Positions 1 through 9,100 of a stretch of 22,358 bases of DNA are shown piece after piece (the stretch's first letter is position 1; every line of letters starts with the position of its first letter). The DNA comes from CAYMDP01 sp964389375 (GTDB taxonomy: Bacteria > Bdellovibrionota > Bdellovibrionia > Bdellovibrionales > UBA1609): contig CAYMDP010000047.1 of NCBI GenBank assembly GCA_964389375.1, positions 1 to 22,358 on the forward strand, read 5' to 3'. A program made the position numbers and the translations under genes. Below the pieces are notes generated by a model that saw only the letters and a program-made list of their open reading frames with translations, was not told the origin of the DNA and made no database searches.

Positions 1-25
1 TAAATCTTGCCCTAAGACTGCATTT

Positions 26-1342
26 ATGAAGAAGCCTGAACCCAATCACAGCTCCACGTTCTGCGTCATGCCATGGACCAATCTGGCCACCGAGACCAAC
101 GGGAAGTGTAAGATCTGCTGCATCGTCATGAGCAATAAATATATCAAAGACGAAAAGGGCGAAGACTACTTAATTCAAAAAGATCCCCTCGAGAAGATCT
201 GGAACTCGGATTACCTGAAAGAAGTCCGACAAAAAATGCTAAAGGGTGAGAGGGTCTCGGACTGCTTCTATTGTTACGCCCAAGAAGATGCGGGCGTCGG
301 CTCCCCAAGACAAAGTTATAACAAAACTTGGTATGACTCTTCTGCAGAAAAGGTCGTCAATAAATCAAAATCAACTGCGGGTCATGTTGAACGCCCTCCA
401 GTATCTTTAGAGCCTCGGCCCGGGATCTTATGCAATCTTAAATGCAATATGTGCTGGAGCATGAGTAGCTCGAAGATTTACTCGGAGCGAAAAGCCGTGG
501 TCGAAGGTAAAATCGAAAATGTCCCTGAGTTTTTAAAGCGCGACTGGAAGTACGAAGTCGAGGCCGCCGACAGTTCAGACTTTGATTGGTCCGAGAGTCC
601 CATCTATGAAGAAAACTTCGACAAATGTCTTCCCACATTAAAGCGTCTTTACTTTACGGGTGGCGAACCCATCTTGATCAAATCGAATTACAAATTCGTT
701 GAAAAACTTCTTCATGCGGGAAAGACCGATACTCTAATCTCGTTTACGACAAATCTTCATCGCTTCGACAAAAAATGGATAGATCTTTTGTCGCATTTTT
801 CTCGGGTCGAAATCACAGGAAGCATCGATGGACTTTTTGACGTGAACGACTATATCCGTTATCCCAGCAAATGGGCCATAGTAAAAGAAAACCTGGATCT
901 TCTTTATAGCCGCTATCCTAAGATTCATTTCTCCCTGATTTATGTTGTCCAAGCGATGAATGTCCTAAGTCTTCCCGAATTGATGGAATGGATTGCGCTC
1001 AACTATCCCGAAAGACAAATCCAAGTGATCCCTACAATTCTACAAGGGCCACGCTACCTGTCGGTGGGAATTTTAACTGAGGCCTTAAGAAAAAAAGCTG
1101 CTGAAAGAATTGAAGCCACCCTTCGCATGAATTTGTTTATCAACGAAAATAATATGCATCTTAGAAATGTTCTGGGCCACCTTAAAGAAGAGGTTCCGGA
1201 GGCAGCCGAACTGCGCCAGCAGTTTACCCAGTATGTTTCGTATCTGGATCGTCAACGGGGCACAAACTTTATGTCGACCTTTCCTGATTTTAAAGAACTA
1301 CTTTCTCCTCCTCTTAAGGAGCTTCGGCAGAATGAAATCTGA
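26..1342 (+). CDS. Radical SAM protein with N-terminal twitch domain (438 aa)
   Basis: Predicted cytoplasmic radical SAM enzyme; substrate unknown. The first ~90 residues form a twitch-like auxiliary Fe-S region with Cys at 13, 28, 31, 32, 80 and 83 (pattern FCxxPW ... CxxCC ... CxxC). It precedes the core instead of following it as in SPASM proteins. The radical SAM core has CxxxCxxC at Cys136/140/143, which binds the SAM-cleaving [4Fe-4S] cluster, and GGEP at 212-215, the SAM-binding motif. No signal peptide is seen. The ATG at 26 is chosen because the FCVMPW motif begins 12 residues later, although no good ribosome binding site precedes it. The stop overlaps the next gene, which is also a radical SAM gene, so the two are probably co-transcribed. 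Members of this architecture occur in cell-surface, glycan and peptide-modification clusters, but nothing here fixes the reaction. The family call is firm; function is unknown. Confidence 0.88.
   Translation: MKKPEPNHSSTFCVMPWTNLATETNGKCKICCIVMSNKYIKDEKGEDYLIQKDPLEKIWNSDYLKEVRQKMLKGERVSDCFYCYAQEDAGVGSPRQSYNKTWYDSSAEKVVNKSKSTAGHVERPPVSLEPRPGILCNLKCNMCWSMSSSKIYSERKAVVEGKIENVPEFLKRDWKYEVEAADSSDFDWSESPIYEENFDKCLPTLKRLYFTGGEPILIKSNYKFVEKLLHAGKTDTLISFTTNLHRFDKKWIDLLSHFSRVEITGSIDGLFDVNDYIRYPSKWAIVKENLDLLYSRYPKIHFSLIYVVQAMNVLSLPELMEWIALNYPERQIQVIPTILQGPRYLSVGILTEALRKKAAERIEATLRMNLFINENNMHLRNVLGHLKEEVPEAAELRQQFTQYVSYLDRQRGTNFMSTFPDFKELLSPPLKELRQNEI
1316..1321 (+). promoter_or_regulatory. Ribosome binding site fixing the start at 1332
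   Basis: AAGGAG lies 10 nt upstream of the ATG at 1332, inside the 3' end of the preceding gene. It decides against the longer in-frame reading that starts at 1167. Confidence 0.75.
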
Positions 1343-2732
1343 GTTTGATGATGCTCGCCAGAAGACTAAAACAGCAGAACAGCGATTTAACAGCTGCACC
1401 TTCTGCCTTGCAAAGTGGTACCACTCGAATATTTATTTTCAGACAGGCGAAACTCATAGTTGCTACCATCCAGCTCCCCATAAAATTTCTTTGGATTCTT
1501 TGGGACTAAACCCCTCGGCCCTTCATAATACCCCAGAGAAGCTTAGCGAACGGCAGCAAATGCTTCGAGGAGAGCGCCCAAAGGGGTGTCAGTACTGTTG
1601 GAATATTGAAGATATTAATCCCAATCTAATCAGTGACCGTCAAATTCGAACTGGATCCTTGTTTAAAGAATCCCGCCTTGAAGAAATCGAAAAATTCCCC
1701 TTAGGCGAAAAAGTCTCACCGGATTATATCGAACTTAGCTTTTCGAACACTTGCAATTTCAAATGCGGATACTGCCATCCCAAAGCCAGCAGTCGCTACC
1801 TCAACGAGATTAAAGAGTTTGGTCCCTACAAAGGGGTTAAAAATCATAGCTGTGACATTGATTGGCTGAAGATCTTTGAGGAAGAAGACAACCCTTATAT
1901 CGAGGCCTGGTGGCGCTGGTGGCCTGAGCTAAAAGATTCACTTAAGATTTTACGAATCACCGGTGGCGAGCCCCTCTTGCAGCAGTCGACCTTTAAAATG
2001 CTTGAGTTCTTAAATGAATACCCCGCCCCGCAACTCGAACTCAATGTGAATTCAAATCTCGGCATGAGTCCTCAGATTGTTGAAAAATTTTGTGTTAAAA
2101 CGGAAGGCCTACTTCAAAAAAATGCTGTGAAGCAATTTAAATTATTTACCAGCCTCGACACCTGGGGTCCTCAAGCAGAATATATTCGAACCGGTTTAAA
2201 TCTTAAAACCTTTGAGCAAAACCTAAAAACTTATTTGGGTAAAACCTCAAGCCCGGTCACCTTTATGATTACTTTTAATCTTTTCTCGGTTCCAAAGTTT
2301 TCTGAATTTATGGCGCAGATCTTAAATTGGCGCTCAGAGTTTCAGTGGGAAAACCCCGAATCACAGCACCGCATTCGTTTTGATATTTCCTACCTTAAAG
2401 AGCCTCTTCAGTACGACATCAATATTCTTCCTAAAGATGTGTTTATGCCCTATATGGACCAGCATCTGAAGTTCATTAAAGACAACACCGATGATCAAAG
2501 AAAAGATCGTTTCTCGTTTATGGAATATCAAAGATTCTTAAGAACTTACGAATATATGAAAAACACCAGCTACGCTGAAGAAAAAATTCAAGAAGGACGC
2601 CAAGATTTTTACAATTTCTTTAAGGAACAAGACCGCAGACGAAATACAAAACTCGTCGACACTTTCCCAGAACTGCAGGACTTCTATCAATCTTGCCACC
2701 CAAAGGCTGCTGCAAAATTTTTGGATTTTTAG
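1332..2732 (+). CDS. Radical SAM protein with N-terminal twitch-like domain (466 aa)
   Basis: Second radical SAM protein of the pair, diverged from the first. The N-terminal auxiliary region has Cys22, Cys25 and Cys44, then a CxxC pair at Cys86/89. The core has CxxxCxxC at Cys141/145/148 and GGEP at 211-214. The ATG at 1332 is preferred over an in-frame ATG at 1167: an AAGGAG Shine-Dalgarno sits at 1316-1321 with a 10-nt spacer, the overlap with the upstream gene falls to 11 nt, and the family homology begins just after it. The first protein has more auxiliary Cys, so the second may bind a different or incomplete auxiliary cluster. The gene ends 12 bp before the convergent ATP-grasp gene, and no terminator is visible in that gap. 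Substrate and product are unknown. Confidence 0.87.
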   Translation: MKSEFDDARQKTKTAEQRFNSCTFCLAKWYHSNIYFQTGETHSCYHPAPHKISLDSLGLNPSALHNTPEKLSERQQMLRGERPKGCQYCWNIEDINPNLISDRQIRTGSLFKESRLEEIEKFPLGEKVSPDYIELSFSNTCNFKCGYCHPKASSRYLNEIKEFGPYKGVKNHSCDIDWLKIFEEEDNPYIEAWWRWWPELKDSLKILRITGGEPLLQQSTFKMLEFLNEYPAPQLELNVNSNLGMSPQIVEKFCVKTEGLLQKNAVKQFKLFTSLDTWGPQAEYIRTGLNLKTFEQNLKTYLGKTSSPVTFMITFNLFSVPKFSEFMAQILNWRSEFQWENPESQHRIRFDISYLKEPLQYDINILPKDVFMPYMDQHLKFIKDNTDDQRKDRFSFMEYQRFLRTYEYMKNTSYAEEKIQEGRQDFYNFFKEQDRRRNTKLVDTFPELQDFYQSCHPKAAAKFLDF

Positions 2733-2744
2733 TCCGCCGACCTA

Positions 2745-5700
2745 CTATTGACGTGGAAGCCCTACGTGATTTAGTCCCTTTTTCGCTCGAAGTTTTTCAA
2801 GATATCTAGAAAACTCATCAAAGGTTTGATCTTTAGTCAGATCCTCGTAGCCATATGGGAAGAGCATAAGCTCATAGTCACTTCTTGCTAAGGTGGATTT
2901 GATGCTCGCTAATTTAGTTCTGTCACGGCTGACCTTCGGATCCAATTTCATTTTCTTTAGTTGAGTTTTAACTTCTACAACTCGGTCCAAAATCTGTGAC
3001 ATCCGATCTTCAATCATCTCGTCGACCATGGGATCTTTAGAGCCTCCCTTTTTGATCAAGAGCCATCTCTTTAAGCTCCAAAACTCAGGATAAGTAATTC
3101 GATTAATATAGCCTTTCTCCCAGATCTCTAGGGCTCTATAGCTGCCTGCAAACAAATGTCCCCTATACTCCCTCTGACTTTTCATTTCATCGGCAACAGC
3201 CTCTCTTTCGCTCAGCAATGAACCCTCATCACTATGAGCTCTTTCTGCGGCCACTTTTGCCGCCTCAAGGCCCTCAAGTCCCGCCTGGTTGGCCTTGTGT
3301 AATTCTCGACCATAGAAGTTAAAATGACCTTTCTCATGAGAAAGGGCCTCGAGAGCATCTTCTTTAGAAAGATCAATTGAAATGACCGGCCTTAAATAGG
3401 AGGTCAAATTATGAAGTGAATAGTTCACCCAAAAATATGGAACCTGCTCGGACTTATAATAGACCTTATCCCCATCAATCACTTTAACCCGTGAAATGCG
3501 AAGCTCTCCTCCCGCTGCCTTGATCTCTTCTAAGATAGCAGAAAGAACTGGGTCATCGATCTGCTCATAGACCGCATACTCTTGACGCTCTAGCCGACGC
3601 TTGCCCTCCAACCACCAATAGACCGTCTCAGGTTCTTCTAGAAAACGAAGCTTAACCTTTGCCCACCGCTCCCCTCGACGCCCCTCAAAGGCCATCGCAC
3701 TCGATGCGACAAATTCAATTTCAGGTGCGTATTTTTTAAATATGGACCGGGTCACCTCTGGAATCTCTTCAGTTGTGTCGGCGGCAATACCTAGACCTTC
3801 AAGAAAATGTTTCACCTTATCAATATCTAAATTCTGATTTTGCGCAAAGTCTCGCAGTCTCGGGATTGCTTTTAAAAGAGATCGAGGAAGCAGATCCATG
3901 ACTTCTCTCATTTGATAAGAAAGCTGCAAAAGACTGGTTCGCCGCTCTTGACTCAGATTGGATTGCCCGGATTCTGCAATCCACCGAGCGGCTTCGAGCA
4001 GTCCATCCAAGGTTCTAGAAAGCTGCTCAAGTCTTCGAATTGGTACTGTTTTGATTTCGGATTCATAAGCTCTTTTTTCTCGAGCCCATGAGGCCGCCCT
4101 CCGTCCTTGACTATTCGAATCCACAACAACTGCGATACCGTAGCCTCCGCCTTTAGAAGTGTTGCTATGGAGTTCACCAGGCGCTGCTGTTCTTAAAAGC
4201 ACCGAATTCGGTCCAGCTCGAACTTTACCTTTTGAATCCATCATGACAAATATCCGAAGATCCGTTGCAACCTGGATCAGATTTCCGTCTTCGGTCATTT
4301 CAGGAAGTGTTGTCACTTCACTAATATATTGAATTTCAAAGTGCCCTGGGTTGGCCCGAACATCCTTCAAAAGTCTTTCAAGCGCGGTTTTATCCATAAG
4401 CGCAGGAAAACTAACCCCTTGGCCGCCAGACATATCGGGAAGCTTCACGACGAAAAGATCTGGTCGACTAAAAAATTGTGCGTAGTCTTTTTTTGCAAGA
4501 GTTTTTACAGGCTCAGCAATCAGTTGGTGTGGGTGAATCTTTTTTAAATAGTCCGAAAGGATCGGAAATAATCGCTTGTCATCTACAAGGCGTCCACCCA
4601 AAGCCGAATAATATAACCGGCGCCCTTGAACTGCCTTAAGCATTGAGCCCCTTTCAGCATTGGGCCGATTTGGGTCTTGTCCCAATGAATCCCAGACTTC
4701 TTGAAACATTGGGTTTCCATTTACATCCCTTTCTACATCCACAATCTGGCCATTTGCGCCCCAAATAAACTTGTAATTCGCTCCCGGTCTTAGGCTAAGA
4801 CCAAGCTTCGCACCCAGTTCTGCGTTATTCGCAAACTGTGGCCCGATCATCGGAATTCCGTCTAAATTACTTTGTAGAAAAAACGACTCTTCCATACGTC
4901 CATAGATTCCTGTGACCTTTGGATGATCCACGCCTGGTCCAAGATTTAACCGCGCAAAACCTTGTTCGTCGATATAAAGGTCTGCAAGTCGAACCATCGG
5001 CATTCCTGTGCGCCGAGAAATAAAGGCCACATCTGGATGGGCGCCATTGTATTCGCCCGGACTCACTATGACAGAAATTCCATCTTTAGCCCCAGTCCAA
5101 GACCGCGCGTTATCTTCGATCGCAGCCCTCAAAATACTGAAGGTATCATCACGCGGTAAGTTCAAATACCCAACTTCATTCGTCAGGGCCTCTAGCAAAA
5201 GAAAGTTGTTACTCAGACCACTCGGTGTCCCTAAATTCATCTCAAAGAATTTTGCATCGACAGCCGTCGGATTTCCGATGGCCCCGTCAAATCCTGACAC
5301 CGCCAAAAATGGGTAATCTTTCATTTGCGGGTGAAGCAGTTTGGGCTCAAAATATATTGAATCCCGCAAAACCTGGATCAAGACTTCAGCTGACTCTGGA
5401 GCCATTCCTTGAAGTCCCAATGCATCTGGAGTCAGTTCGACCCCTGAGTAAACACGCTGAAGAAGGCTGCGCAGAAAACGGAGCATAGGTTGCGTCGATT
5501 GAACCAATTTGTCTAACTGCGACTTAGGTATAACCGCAGGAACGGGATTGACTCGGACAGGCACAAATTTGTCGTAATAACCCGTTTCAGGATTGCGCAC
5601 CTGAAAGTTGTTCTCGAACCCCGCGTGAGTCCTGGTCAAGAATTCAGAGTAAACCGCAAACCCCGTTTGTCCACGATAAGAGGGTCTCCAAAGTTCTGCG

Positions 5701-5897
5701 ACAAATCGATCAAAGAACCGCGAACTTTCGAGAGCCGGAATCGTAAAGGCATGTGTGCGCACACCCAAATCAGACAATAAGGAGGCGCAGCTTTTTGGTC
5801 CCGAATTTTTTGGCTCGGAAGCAAGACTTGGAACTGCCTGACTTAAAATCGCACAAAGAACGAAGGACAGAAGCAGATTCTTAAATAATTTAATCAC
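2745..5897 (-). CDS. Exported circularly permuted ATP-grasp protein with C-terminal zincin-like region (1050 aa)
   Basis: The start is GTG, with AAAGGA at 5906-5911 (minus strand, 8-nt spacer). Residues 1-27 are a signal peptide (KLFK, hydrophobic core, cleavage near SLA-S). Residues ~200-595 match the COG2308/CP_ATPgrasp_2 family: EMNLGTPSGLSNN (219-231), SPGEYNGAH (279-287), IYGRMEESF (331-339), DDKRLFP (439-445), VVKLPDMSGGQG (483-494, probable ATP-binding Lys and Gly-rich loop), DLRIFV (546-551) and NTSKGGGYG (579-587). This family joins a carboxylate to an amine using ATP and is thought to act on peptides. Residues ~600-700 are helical. The C-terminal part has HEKGH at 854-858 and a Glu-rich SEREAVADE at 896-904 that could supply a third zinc ligand, suggesting a metalloprotease-like domain. 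Family proteins are normally cytoplasmic and much shorter; export and fusion are odd. The ATP-grasp call is good; the zincin call is moderate. Confidence 0.82.
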   Translation of the reverse strand: MIKLFKNLLLSFVLCAILSQAVPSLASEPKNSGPKSCASLLSDLGVRTHAFTIPALESSRFFDRFVAELWRPSYRGQTGFAVYSEFLTRTHAGFENNFQVRNPETGYYDKFVPVRVNPVPAVIPKSQLDKLVQSTQPMLRFLRSLLQRVYSGVELTPDALGLQGMAPESAEVLIQVLRDSIYFEPKLLHPQMKDYPFLAVSGFDGAIGNPTAVDAKFFEMNLGTPSGLSNNFLLLEALTNEVGYLNLPRDDTFSILRAAIEDNARSWTGAKDGISVIVSPGEYNGAHPDVAFISRRTGMPMVRLADLYIDEQGFARLNLGPGVDHPKVTGIYGRMEESFFLQSNLDGIPMIGPQFANNAELGAKLGLSLRPGANYKFIWGANGQIVDVERDVNGNPMFQEVWDSLGQDPNRPNAERGSMLKAVQGRRLYYSALGGRLVDDKRLFPILSDYLKKIHPHQLIAEPVKTLAKKDYAQFFSRPDLFVVKLPDMSGGQGVSFPALMDKTALERLLKDVRANPGHFEIQYISEVTTLPEMTEDGNLIQVATDLRIFVMMDSKGKVRAGPNSVLLRTAAPGELHSNTSKGGGYGIAVVVDSNSQGRRAASWAREKRAYESEIKTVPIRRLEQLSRTLDGLLEAARWIAESGQSNLSQERRTSLLQLSYQMREVMDLLPRSLLKAIPRLRDFAQNQNLDIDKVKHFLEGLGIAADTTEEIPEVTRSIFKKYAPEIEFVASSAMAFEGRRGERWAKVKLRFLEEPETVYWWLEGKRRLERQEYAVYEQIDDPVLSAILEEIKAAGGELRISRVKVIDGDKVYYKSEQVPYFWVNYSLHNLTSYLRPVISIDLSKEDALEALSHEKGHFNFYGRELHKANQAGLEGLEAAKVAAERAHSDEGSLLSEREAVADEMKSQREYRGHLFAGSYRALEIWEKGYINRITYPEFWSLKRWLLIKKGGSKDPMVDEMIEDRMSQILDRVVEVKTQLKKMKLDPKVSRDRTKLASIKSTLARSDYELMLFPYGYEDLTKDQTFDEFSRYLEKLRAKKGLNHVGLPRQ

Positions 5898-6144
5898 AGA
5901 ATTTGTCCTTTAAGAGATTTTTGATTGAACCAGTTCCAGACAAGCGACTACATCATCTTGTTCAAAGGGTCAAAAGACTCAAGCTTAAGGGGGGACACCT
6001 AAGTCCACCAAAGAACAATTTTACAATCCTAACCTGCAATTATTTCAGCAAAAAAATTTGATTTTTGACGATCACCGATTTTCAGGCAATAGCTTCCTTC
6101 CCAGGGGTATTTAGCTCAGCTGAGGCTCAGATTTAGGAGGATTC
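5898..6144. promoter_or_regulatory. Divergent control region between the ATP-grasp and AAA+ protease genes
   Basis: This 247-bp stretch separates two divergent exported-protein genes and must hold both promoters. No convincing sigma-70 pair is seen. TTGACG at 6065-6070 could be a -35 box for the rightward gene, but the sequence 16-18 nt downstream is a poor -10. An imperfect inverted repeat lies around 5983-6005 (CTTAAGG paired with CCTAAG, one bulge). CTCAGCTGAG, a perfect palindrome, lies at 6115-6124 just upstream of the rightward ribosome binding site. Confidence 0.45.
6135..6140 (+). promoter_or_regulatory. Ribosome binding site for the GTG start at 6145
   Basis: AGGAGG ends 4 nt before GTG. 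It is the strongest Shine-Dalgarno in this region and supports a start that includes the full signal sequence. Confidence 0.75.
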
Positions 6145-9100
6145 GTGCAACATCAATTTAGAAATGTTTCCCGCCTATGGTTGCGAAGTGGAACCGTTCC
6201 AAAAATTTTGAATTCATTCATTCGTCTGATGATTGTCGCCGCTTTTGTAGTATCAAGCTCGGTCACCTCTGCAAAAGAAGATGCCATTGTTGCAGGTTTT
6301 GAGAAATTGAAACAATACGCTGAGTTTCAAGCTGCTCAGGGCATTGGTCTTCCGATGATGTTCTTAAACCTTGCGACACCGCTGTCTACAAACCTGGTCA
6401 ATCGAGAAAAAGGGTCCTACGACCCCAGCCAATATCCCGGCCACGAAGAATTCGTTTTAAAAATTTTGGACGTCATGAGTCGGTCTGAATCCAGACTTCC
6501 GGTCGTCATTGGCGACTCCGGTTCGGGAAAAACTCGCTTTATCGAAGAGGCCATCCAAAGAATTAATTTAGATCAACTTCCTGAAGATCTTCACCAAAAG
6601 AAGCTCGGCGAAACTTTGATGTTTCAGATGCCTGCACGATTGTTTATGCCCGGCGCCCCTTTTGACTTGAATGCATTTATCAACGGCGTTCAAGTGATGT
6701 CCCAAAATACCAAAGTCAAAATTGGGATTTTGTTTACTGAAGTGCAGTTCATGTCGCCTTATAACTTCAGCGTGTTGAAAGAATTTGTCGAGCGGCCGGA
6801 CCACCTTCCTATACTTCTTGAGGCAACAAACAAGCAATACGTGACTACGATTGCAAATAATGACTCTGTAAAACGACATATCGAAACTCTTGTGGTGCCC
6901 AGTTTTAAAGATGCTGATTTGAAAAAATTGGTTTTCGAAGACCGCGCACCACGAATTAAGCAGTCCACCGGCCTGACGATTACAGAAGACTTGGTTGAAG
7001 CCGCAATGCTGGCCGCCTCTGACTACCGTCCGGATGTTGCAGAACCCGCGAGAACCTTAAGTCTTTTAGAAGATTTTGCGATCTATTGGTCTCGAGCCCG
7101 TTCGACAGAAGACCGAAATCAAAATGTGTCACCAGAGCGCAAAGACATCTTTCGCTTTGTTTCAAATCGCCTAGATCTTCCCGTTCTTCCCCAGGATGAA
7201 GAAGCCTTTTTTAAATATATCGAGAACTTCAGAGCAGAGCTTAAAGAGGATGTTATCTCACAAGATGCACTCGTTGATGGCCTTGTGGACCAGTTTATTA
7301 GCGCTCTTACTTCACGCAGTAAAAAGCACCAGTCTGCCGTGATCTCGGGACCTACTGGTGTAGGAAAAAGTCTGGTCGCAGAACGCATTGGGATCCGATT
7401 TTTCGGCAGCGAAGACCGAATCCTCAAGATTGATATGACCGAATTTAAGGGCGATGCAAAGAGTGCGCGGAATGCACTTTTTGGTGCGACCAATGGGTTC
7501 GTTAGCTCCGAAGAAAATAAAGGCGTCATTAATGAATATCTTGATGGTCCTGGCCGAAGAGGTGGAGTGATCATATTGAACGAATTGGAAGAAGCAGATA
7601 GCTCAGTTCAAACTCTTCTAATGGAAATGCTTGATACTGGGACCGTCCGCGGTGGTGATGGAGCGATCCGCAGATTAAATCGCCACCTAATTGTCGCAAC
7701 TTCTAACAAGAGCTCAGATAAGCTTCTTTCCCCCGATAGACTCCGGGGTATTAGCGCAAAAGAGTTGGACCGACTTGTGGCAGGGATCACCGAAGAGCAA
7801 CTTAAAAAAAGCTGGACCGAGAAATCCAGCTTTACCGAAGGAGAAGGCCAAACTGTTAAATCCGCGGTTCCCGAAAGAATCGATCGATTTTATTTTGCTC
7901 GCCCTGTGCTTAAAGAGGATGCCTTAAGAATTACTCAACTCGAGATCAAAAAATGGATCAAAGACTACCAAGCCTCTGGCAACACGCCCAAAGTTGAAGT
8001 TGATGAATCATTTGGTGCAGAGTTGATTTCAGCATTTTTTAATGAATCCCTAGGTGCCCGACAGGTTCGAAAAATGGTTCAAAAATATCTTTCGAATGGG
8101 GTCTCCGCGTTTAAAAAAGAGTTTGGCTTCAAAGCAGAAAAGCTTCTTATCTCTGCCAAAGTCGATCCTGTTTCTAAAACAAAGTCATACATTCATATCA
8201 CCGACGCTTTAGATGCTTCTCGCACGCTGACCTTGGACGGACCTTTTGTTCCGGTTGAAAATCCTCTTCTTGATGCCGAAACTCGAAAAATTTTGACGGA
8301 CCTGGTGCAAAATTTGGAATCCGAGATTTTTAATCAAGCTGAGGCAATTAAGGCCGTCGTGAATATGGTTAAAGCCCGCTATATGAATCCAAGAAGTACT
8401 CGGACTGCTGCGGGTATTTTGATCGGATCCACTGGAACCGGAAAGACAGAAATCGCAAAGGTTCTCGCAAAGGTTCTATTCAAAGATCCCACCGCTTTGG
8501 GAATCTTTGAAATGGGAAAAGTCAAAAATGATCACGACCTTTATGTGATCTTTTCGCCACCGACAGGAATTATCGGCTCCAACACACCTGGACAGTTCGA
8601 ACAGTTCCTGATGAAGTTCCCTGATGGCGGGGTCGGTCTCTTTGATGAATTTAGTAATGCCGGTGGCAATGATCCCGGTAGAAAGTCTTCTATCTTAAAA
8701 GAATTTTACTCAATGCTTGATGAAGGCTTTTACTACAGCCCAGTCACGCAAAAAAGATATGATCTTCGCAAATACATTTTCTTGTTCACCGGAAACGATA
8801 GTGAACAGTACTTTAAGCATGGACAAAGCGATGAAGCACTCACAAGTGTTTGGGAAGACTTAACGAAAGACCCCGAAGGACCAAGAGACATCCTTAGAGA
8901 GTCTGGGGTTCCCGATGCATTTATTGGAAGAAATTGGTTCGTTAACGTCATGCGACCGGCCATCTCTGAATCAAAGGTCAAAATCACTAAGAAACTTTTA
9001 GATAAATGGATTGCAGAAGTGACTGAGGTTCAACCGATCGACATTACTTATGATGATAAGTTTGTTGCCGAATTGGCTCCTCTTGTCTTTTCTCCAAAAC

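Noticed and set aside
1..25. End of an upstream gene at TAA (1-3)
   Set aside because: Too little sequence to tell whether this is a real stop codon.
1167..1331. Upstream extension of the second radical SAM gene to the ATG at 1167
   Set aside because: It would overlap the first gene by 176 nt; the AAGGAG site and the family homology both support ATG 1332.
2733..2744. Bidirectional terminator between the convergent radical SAM and ATP-grasp genes
   Set aside because: Only 12 bp separate the stops and no hairpin is evident there.
6065..6093. Sigma-70 promoter with TTGACG for the AAA+ protease gene
   Set aside because: The -35 box is good but no acceptable -10 box lies 16-18 nt downstream, so it is not listed as a promoter.
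7119..7574. 151-codon minus-strand open frame inside the AAA+ protease gene
   Set aside because: It lies wholly under the conserved second AAA+ module and has no recognisable motif or start signal.
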